Assembly (NCBI GenBank): GCA_963850255.1
Contig: CAWKLL010000015.1
Span: forward strand, 27,139-91,138
Direction: 5' to 3'
DNA length: 64,000 bases
DNA from: J054 sp963850255
GTDB taxonomy: Bacteria > Pseudomonadota > Gammaproteobacteria > Steroidobacterales > GCA-2729495
Shown: positions 58,699-64,000 of the stretch, piece after piece
Numbering within the stretch: position 1 is the stretch's first letter
Layout: each line of letters begins with the position of its first letter
Notes under the pieces: model-generated
Databases searched by the model: none
Told to the model about the DNA's origin: nothing
What the model saw: the letters and a program-made list of their open reading frames with translations, nothing else
Made by a program: the position numbers and the translations under genes

Positions 58699-59796
58699 AT
58701 GAGCACAGGCGATCAGGCTGGCCAGATCAGCAATCCAGGCAACGCATTTGCGGCCGAAATGCTCGAGCGTGGCGCATCGGGTTATGCCGGTTTCGCGGCC
58801 GCCGTGTTGCTGGACAAGTCACCGGGGATCAAACAGCGCTATCAGCCTGATCCCTTCGGTAACTGGAAGACTCATATCACCCAGCGAATTCTTGAATTGG
58901 CCGCGGCGGTAAGCACCGGCGAATCCCTGATGTTCACGTCGCGGGTAATGTGGTCGCGCAAAGCCTTCCTGGCCCGCAACCAGGAAGAAACTGACCTGGT
59001 CATCAGTCTCAGCGCTTTACGTGATGTGCTGGCCGAGAATTTACCGGCCGCGGCGAACCATCAAGCGCTGGCCTACGTGGATGAGGCCATCGACATGCTG
59101 TCGGGTGCGCGTCCCGCGCTGGAGGCGTCCGAGCTTGATCCCAGCCGGACCAATGATCGACTGGCGCTTCGTTATCTGCAGGGCGTGCTTGAAGGTAATG
59201 TCGCTCAGGCTATCAACGAGTTGGTGGAGTCTACCCGGGAAGGTATGTCGGCCACGGATGTTTACCTGCAGGTATTGCTGCCGGCACAGCGCGAGATCGG
59301 TCGTTTATGGCACCTGGGCGATGTCAACGTCGCCGAAGAACACCTGGTCACGTTTGCGACCCAGCGCGCCATGGCTGTGGTGGTGCAATCGGTGCCCCAT
59401 GAATCAGCCAACGGCAAAACCCTGGTCGCTGCTGCAGTGGCCGGAAACGTCCACGATATTGGCCTGCGCGCGGTAAGTGATGTCTACCAGATGGCTGGCT
59501 GGCGCACGATTTTCCTGGGCTGCGATATGCCTATGCAGGACTTGCCGGCGACGGTGACTTTTTTCGAGGCTGACTTGCTGATGCTTACAGCTACCTTGAG
59601 CACCCAACTGCCGCGTACGCGACAGACTATTCGCACTGTGCGCGAGCGCTGCGGCAACGACATCAAGATTCTCGTCGGCGGCGCCGCCTTCGATGAAACG
59701 CAGGAAGTCTGGCGCAAGGTCGGCGCAGACGGTTATGGCCCGACCATCGACGAGGCCCTCAGCGTTGGCGCCAGGCTGGTCGGCCTGGAAGCCTAG
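58699..59796 (+). CDS. B12-binding sensor-like protein (CarH/AerR-type module without HTH)
   Basis: A 365-residue soluble protein. Residues ~1-140 are unrecognised and helical. Residues ~145-230 form the helical cap of cobalamin proteins: LQGVLEGNVAQAINELVES, VYLQVLLPAQREIGRLWHLGDVNVAEEHLVTFATQRAM, with W204 and E214-H215 of the CarH-type W-x9-EH. Residues ~240-365 form the B12 Rossmann part: VAAAVAGNVHDIGLRAVSDVYQMAGWRTIFLG (N-x-H-x2-G in place of D/E-x-H-x2-G; His252 as lower ligand), TATLSTQLPRTRQTI and ILVGGAAFDE. There is no MerR HTH, so light or cofactor input must be passed by protein contact, as in AerR/PpaA. Confidence 0.82.
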   Translation: MSTGDQAGQISNPGNAFAAEMLERGASGYAGFAAAVLLDKSPGIKQRYQPDPFGNWKTHITQRILELAAAVSTGESLMFTSRVMWSRKAFLARNQEETDLVISLSALRDVLAENLPAAANHQALAYVDEAIDMLSGARPALEASELDPSRTNDRLALRYLQGVLEGNVAQAINELVESTREGMSATDVYLQVLLPAQREIGRLWHLGDVNVAEEHLVTFATQRAMAVVVQSVPHESANGKTLVAAAVAGNVHDIGLRAVSDVYQMAGWRTIFLGCDMPMQDLPATVTFFEADLLMLTATLSTQLPRTRQTIRTVRERCGNDIKILVGGAAFDETQEVWRKVGADGYGPTIDEALSVGARLVGLEA

Positions 59797-59800
59797 CTTT

Positions 59801-60313
59801 ATGTGGGCTCATCGCGGGCAGTCGCGGCCCGCTTTCGCTGATATACCCGGCCCCGATCAGGAATCTGTCTGGGATTACCCGCGACCGCCGACGATAGAGC
59901 CGGAGCGTCGGCGGGTTCTGGTCATGGCGGGTGATCTGGTTCTGGCTGAGACCGCACAGGCCCTGCGAATCCTGGAAACGGCTTCGCCGCCGGGCTACTA
60001 CATTCCGCCTGAGGACGTACATCAGGAACTGCTGCGCCCCGAAAACGGCCAGAGCTTTTGCGAATGGAAGGGTGTTGCTGCCTACTGGAGCATTACCGCT
60101 GAACCTGAACGCGGGCCTGTTGCCTGGTCTTATCCTGCGCCTAATGCAGGTTTTGCTGAGATCGAACGCTTTTTCGGATTCTATCCAGGTCGTGTGGAAT
60201 GTTTCGTCGCGGGTGAGCGCGTCAGGCCCCAGCCCGGCGGTTTCTATGCAGGCTGGATTACGGATGAGATCACCGGGCCCTGGAAGGGCGAGCCCGGCAC
60301 CGGCGGCTGGTAA
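59801..60313 (+). CDS. DUF427 protein
   Basis: A 170-residue DUF427-family protein of small beta-tent fold: ESVWDYPRPPTIEPERRRVLVMAGDLVLAETAQALRILETASPPGYYIPPEDV, FCEWKGVAAYWSI, VAWSYPAPNAGFAEIERFFGFYPGRVECFVAGERV. The fold may bind a small ligand; function unknown. It starts 4 bases after the B12 protein stop and is probably in one operon with it. Such DUF427 proteins occur near photolyase or cofactor genes in some bacteria, but nothing here proves a link. Confidence 0.85.
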   Translation: MWAHRGQSRPAFADIPGPDQESVWDYPRPPTIEPERRRVLVMAGDLVLAETAQALRILETASPPGYYIPPEDVHQELLRPENGQSFCEWKGVAAYWSITAEPERGPVAWSYPAPNAGFAEIERFFGFYPGRVECFVAGERVRPQPGGFYAGWITDEITGPWKGEPGTGGW

Positions 60314-60393
60314 GCGAGCCATCTCATTCCGGTAAGTCACCACAACCGGCCACGTCGCGTCCACCATGGCTCACTTTGCGTCGTTGCCCGAAA

Positions 60394-61482
60394 CTACTCC
60401 TGCCGTGATAGGGCTTTGGCTTGCATGGCGGCGACGTTGTCAGCAATCAATTCCAGGCCGCTGGCCGTGCTGGGTGGAAGCGCAGCGTCTGACTCGGCCA
60501 GGGCCGTGGCCCTGGCTCCCCAGCGCATAACCGCGGCGCCGCGGCTTAGGCCTGCGCCAAAGGCCGTGAATAGCACGGCGTCACCCGGCCGGATGCGGTT
60601 TGCCTGTATTGCTTCAGACATGGCAATGGGAATTGATGCCGCTGACGTGTTGCCGAAGCGATCGACATTTACAATGACCTTTTTCGGGTCTATACGCAGT
60701 TTATGGCCAACGGCGTCGATGATTCGCGCATTCGCCTGGTGGGGAATCATTACGGCAATTTCATCCAGGCTGATTCCCGTCTTTTCCAGCACCGCGTGTG
60801 CCGACCGGCACATACCCTTGACGGCGCGCCGAAAAATCTCGCGGCCATCGAAAGAAATAGTCAGGTCGAGCATGTCGTGCTTGAGGCGATCCATGGCAGT
60901 ACCGAAGTTCGGTACCATCAACGCTTCGGCTGCGGCGGCATCGTTGCCAAGATTGGCGCTTAGCAGGCCTTCCTCCGGCCCGCCGGCTTCCATCACTACC
61001 GCGCCGGCGCCGTCGCCGAACAATACGGCGGTATCCCGTAGCGTCCAGTCCAGGTACCAGGTCAGTCGTTCCGAGGCGATTAACAAGACCCGTTGATTGA
61101 CACCCGAAGTTATCAGGCCGTTGGCGACGGCCAGTCCGTAGATAAATCCGCTGCAGCCAACATTCAGATCCATGGCTGCGCAGTCGGCAATACCGAGGCG
61201 CTGTTGTACCAGCGAGGCTGTGCTGGGGATCAGTAGTTCCGGGCTGACGCTGGCGAAAATGATCGCGTCGATATCCTCAGCTTGCAGTCCGGCAGCTGCA
61301 ATGGCGCGCGCTGCAGCCACGCGCCCGAGTTCGCCCGAGCCCACATGCGAGACGTGCCGCTCGCGTATGCCCGTGCGTTCGACAATCCAGTCATCGTTGG
61401 TGTCCATGAACGTGGCAAGGTCCGCGTTGCTGAGAACCGCAGGCGGAGCACAGTGGCCCCAGCCAGTGATGATTGCAGGCAT
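60394..61482 (-). CDS. 3-oxoacyl-ACP synthase III (FabH-like)
   Basis: A 362-residue beta-ketoacyl-ACP synthase. Catalytic Cys110 (MDLNVGCSGFIYGL), His in MIPHQANARIID, Asn in DRFGNTSAASIPIAM, and the GVDGDGAGAVV-like loop FGDGAGAVVME. The start MPAIITGWGHCAPPAVLSN and the DWIVERTGIRERH motif are typical. The C-terminus is longer than in E. coli FabH (about 40 residues, ALAESDAALPPSTASGLELI...), so it may be a secondary, non-housekeeping KAS III acting on special acyl-CoAs. GGGAG precedes the ATG. Monocistronic. Confidence 0.88.
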   Translation of the reverse strand: MPAIITGWGHCAPPAVLSNADLATFMDTNDDWIVERTGIRERHVSHVGSGELGRVAAARAIAAAGLQAEDIDAIIFASVSPELLIPSTASLVQQRLGIADCAAMDLNVGCSGFIYGLAVANGLITSGVNQRVLLIASERLTWYLDWTLRDTAVLFGDGAGAVVMEAGGPEEGLLSANLGNDAAAAEALMVPNFGTAMDRLKHDMLDLTISFDGREIFRRAVKGMCRSAHAVLEKTGISLDEIAVMIPHQANARIIDAVGHKLRIDPKKVIVNVDRFGNTSAASIPIAMSEAIQANRIRPGDAVLFTAFGAGLSRGAAVMRWGARATALAESDAALPPSTASGLELIADNVAAMQAKALSRQE

Positions 61483-61676
61483 AGCTAAACTCCCGGTGCT
61501 GGTCTGAGCTTAGCATCGCCGGCGCTTGCTCGGGAAAGCACGGGGCTCGGGACAGATATCGGATTTGTCAGCTGTCGCTGAGCGGTCGCCCACGATCGCG
61601 CCAATTGTTCTGCTGCAATCAGGCGCTTTAGTTAACCGACGATAAACGATAGCCTGCTACCAAAAGGGGGGGAATT

Positions 61677-62042
61677 ATGAATCTACTCAAAGCTGCTGCG
61701 GTGGCCATGCTGGTTTACATTGCCCTGGATGCGGCCGCCGACTTCGTGCTCGAGCCGCTCGGGCTAGGCTACCTGCATGCGTTTCTCGCCATGTTTGGCG
61801 GCATGTTCGTCGGTGGCTGGCTGGCGCGACGTGGCTTCATGCTCATCGCCCTGGGTCTCAGCCTGTTTTTTTCTATGCTGAGCTATGTATTGGTTGCACA
61901 GATGCGAGATCAGTCGGTCCTGGAGCTGATTGCTGGGCAGCACCCGATGGTCTCCGTCGGCTCAATAGTGGGTGCATTGCTGGGCGCATGGGCCGGCCAG
62001 AGCCTGGGGCGGCGCCGCGTCGAAGCCGCTGAGAAAAACTAG
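61677..62042 (+). CDS. Hypothetical membrane protein (121 aa)
   Basis: Four hydrophobic segments (LLKAAAVAMLVYIALDAAADFVL, YLHAFLAMFGGMFVGGWLA, GFMLIALGLSLFFSMLSYVLV, SVGSIVGALLGAWAGQSLG); the last is GxxxG-rich as in glycine-zipper proteins. A seven-G stretch upstream gives a strong ribosome site. No family recognised. Convergent with cfa. Confidence 0.65.
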   Translation: MNLLKAAAVAMLVYIALDAAADFVLEPLGLGYLHAFLAMFGGMFVGGWLARRGFMLIALGLSLFFSMLSYVLVAQMRDQSVLELIAGQHPMVSVGSIVGALLGAWAGQSLGRRRVEAAEKN

Positions 62043-62093
62043 TCCGGACCGCGGCGTCAGCGCCGGGTCTCCCGCGGTGGACTCAGTGACTAT

Positions 62094-63366
62094 TCAGGCA
62101 GGCGCCGTTAGTCTCGCGTCCGGTTTGTCGAACACCAGTTGGACATTGCTTATGGCCCGTTCGATGAAGCCCCCTTCGCAATAGCAAAGGTAGCAGTGCC
62201 ACATGCGAATGAACTCTTCCGGGTAGCCGAGTTCACGCACCTCATCCAGGCGCGCCAGGAATCGGTGACGCCATTCGGCCAGGGTGCGCGCGTAGTCAAT
62301 ACCGATATCATGGAGGTGGACCATTTGCAGGTCCGTGGCGCCGGCTACCGAATTCATGATCGAGCCGATCGAGGGCAGGGCGCCGCCCGGGAATATGTAT
62401 TTCTTAATGAAGGTCCACTGACTTCAAATGCACTGCATAATTTCTGTCAGCAATGGTAATAGCCTGAATCAGTGCTCTGCCGCCCGGCTTTAGTCGCTCG
62501 CTGCAAGTCTGAAAATAGGTGTCCATAAATTGCGCGCCAACCGCTTCAATCATTTCCACTGAAACCAGTTTGTCGAACTGTCCCTGCAGGTCGCGATAAT
62601 CCTGTTTGAGTACCGAAATGCGGTCGGCCAGGCCGGCCTCAGCAATACGCGCCGTAGCCATCGCATGCTGATTCTCAGAGATCGTAGTGGTAGTAACTTT
62701 GCAGCCGTAGTGCTGTGCTGCATGCATCGCCATGCCGCCCCAGCCAGTGCCGATCTCCAGCAGATGGTCCTGCTCGCTGAGTTCAAGCTTGCGGCAAATC
62801 AGATCGAGTTTTGCAATGGACGCCTGTTCCAGGGTAGTGCTTTCCGATTCGAACACTGCGGCTGAGTACATCATGCTGGGATCCAGGAACAGCTCGAAGA
62901 ACTCGTTGCCGAGATCGTAATGGGCATGAATGTTGCGGCGACTGCCACTGCGTGAATTTCGCCGTAGCCAGTGTCCAAAGCGCAGCATGGGTCGCAGTAA
63001 GTTAGTGACGCCACCGTCCACGACCCGGGACATATGTCGGTTGCCGGCAAAAATCCGCATTACGTCGGTCAGATTAGGGCTCGTCCACTTGCCTTCCATG
63101 AACGCTTCCGATGCGCCCAGCGGGCCGCCCAGGGCTATGTCCAGGTAGGTCGACTGATCATTCACTATAACCTGGGCTTGCAACTCATCGTCTTGACCGC
63201 ACTGGGTGCGACCGTCGGCATCAATAATCGTAATCTGACCGCGGGTAACCGTACCGAGCTGCTTGAGGAATGCCTGGCGGGCGACGCGCGTAATGCCGTT
63301 AGCAGTTTCGCCTCGCGTGTCACCGCTATCTGCGGCACCTGTGCTGATGATGTCGTTGTCGCTCAT
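62094..63366 (-). CDS. cfa: Cyclopropane-fatty-acyl-phospholipid synthase, frameshifted near C-terminus
   Basis: About 423 residues. It adds a methylene from SAM to unsaturated acyl chains of phospholipids. Motifs: IHAHYDLGNEFFELFLDPSMMYSAAVF, the SAM site LLEIGTGWGGMAMHAAQHYG, SVEMIEAVG, and after correction VDFIKKYIFPGGALPSIGSIMNS and MWHCYLCYCEGGF. The break is near 62412: an extra C in a CC pair sends the frame to a TAA just after SVDLH. ATG 63366 is the best start, 20 bases after the DUF1365 stop; a longer in-frame start at 63435 would overlap that gene. Usually next to a DUF1365 gene in envelope lipid stress operons, as here. Confidence 0.9.
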
Positions 63367-63386
63367 GCGGCTATACCTGGCTGGTG

Positions 63387-64000
63387 TCACGTCGCGCGCT
63401 TGGCCGGATGCCGATACAGGGGCGTTCGCTTGCACCAGAGTTTTATTGCCTGCCAGTGTATCAGGGTAGATACCCGCAGGGTCATCAGGGGATCACTGAG
63501 CAAGCAGCGTTGCAGGCTCGCGGCATTGATCGGTTCGCGCTGCAGATTCAAATGAGCGTCAAATAACTTGCGCCCGTCGCGCCAGTTTTGCAGTGCAAAA
63601 TTCAGACGTTCGCCGGGCGGACGCAACAGGCAGCGATACTGCATGTCCAGGCCCATAAACGGTGAAACGTGGAAGGCCTTGGCAAAGTGATGGCGCTGAA
63701 CCGGTTTTTTGTTGTCGGCGCTGAGCACATAGCAGTGGCGTTCTTTCCAGGGTGTATTGCTGACTTCCAGGACCGTATCGGTAATCTCCCGGCCAGGTCG
63801 TAGCAGTAATAGACACTGATGGGATTAAAGCAATAGCCAAAATAGCGCAAATGTGTGAGCAGGCGAATGGCCCCGTCAGGGCGCCGACCGGTTTCATTTT
63901 CTACCCGTTCGCGAATGGTCTCGTCCAGGCTGACCTTTGGGTCGCCGACGTGGTCTGCGCGATTGAAGCTTGCAACGGCGGCTCCGCGCGCGGACCACAG
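63387..64000 (-). CDS. DUF1365 family protein, frameshifted, start outside window
   Basis: The C-terminal ~204 residues of a DUF1365 protein; the start lies beyond the right edge. The reading FNRADHVGDPKVSLDETIR, RPDGAIRLLTHLRYFGYCFNPISVYYCYDLAG is followed, after loss of one G in a GGG run near 63789, by EITDTVLEVSNTPWKERHCYVLSADNKKPVQ and HHFAKAFHVSPFMGLDMQYR. These are the strongest DUF1365 blocks. The family is found beside cfa and flavin amine oxidase genes in singlet-oxygen or lipid-modifying operons and is thought to help modify unsaturated lipids. Confidence 0.85.

Noticed and set aside
1..64000. CRISPR array, phage or IS element
   Set aside because: No regularly spaced direct repeats, no transposase, integrase or structural phage gene seen.

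Overview
The window looks like ordinary chromosome of a free-living, aerobic gammaproteobacterium with fairly high GC. The support is the mix of Gammaproteobacteria-type housekeeping and accessory genes (slyX, uup, mscL, cfa with its DUF1365 partner, DUF423, SlyD-like FKBPs, dodecin) and many exported, Tat-type or c-type redox proteins. I see no rRNA, tRNA, IS element, phage gene, integrase or CRISPR array. The species cannot be fixed from this stretch. About 90% is coding; genes run in short operons of mixed orientation, often with ATGA/GTGA/TTGA stop-start overlaps.

Layout. 0-10 kb: a cardiolipin synthase cut by the window edge, an exported FAD oxidoreductase, an NmrA-like protein with a small exported partner, a CpxP/Spy-like protein, CIA30 and DUF1838 proteins, an AlbA_2/Schlafen-type protein, an MFS carrier and a CpeT-like lipoprotein. 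10-20 kb: an isoquinoline 1-oxidoreductase-type molybdenum subunit, then a run of + strand genes forming a periplasmic redox cluster: exported CbiX-like protein, cytochrome c, six-TM protein, a cytochrome c fused to GLUG repeats, a beta-propeller/SnoaL-like protein, a membrane-anchored NAD(P)-binding protein and an FMN (PPOX-type) protein. 20-26 kb: DUF423, slyX, then an oligopeptide-type binding protein, a cysteine hydrolase and two coupled PuuE-type deacetylases, a set suggesting uptake and hydrolysis of amide or ureide compounds; a large nested inverted repeat sits in its middle. 26-36 kb: RRM protein, LLM flavin enzyme, TPR/2OG-oxygenase, two FKBPs, cyclophilin, an amino-acid binding protein and three Rieske oxygenases, two of them a tandem duplication. 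36-50 kb: uup, SDR, small membrane proteins including HupE/UreJ, alpha/beta hydrolase, TauD-like dioxygenase, repeat lipoprotein, zincin protease and a tightly coupled amidase - acyl-CoA ligase - thiolase operon. 50-64 kb: an operon of VOC protein, HerA-like ATPase and beta-CASP nuclease, then dodecin, mscL, a DUF4332 protein, an MsrQ-like heme membrane protein with hydrolase and SDR, a B12-binding sensor-like protein with DUF427, a FabH-like synthase, cfa and DUF1365.

Overall the content points to oxidative catabolism of organic compounds (Rieske, LLM, TauD, IorB-type, thiolase/ligase) with exported electron carriers.

Ten genes carry eleven apparent single-base frameshifts, while the residues on both sides stay family-like and free of internal stops. 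Because so many unrelated genes are hit, and several hits lie in short homopolymers, I read most of them as sequence errors rather than decay and annotate the full spans.
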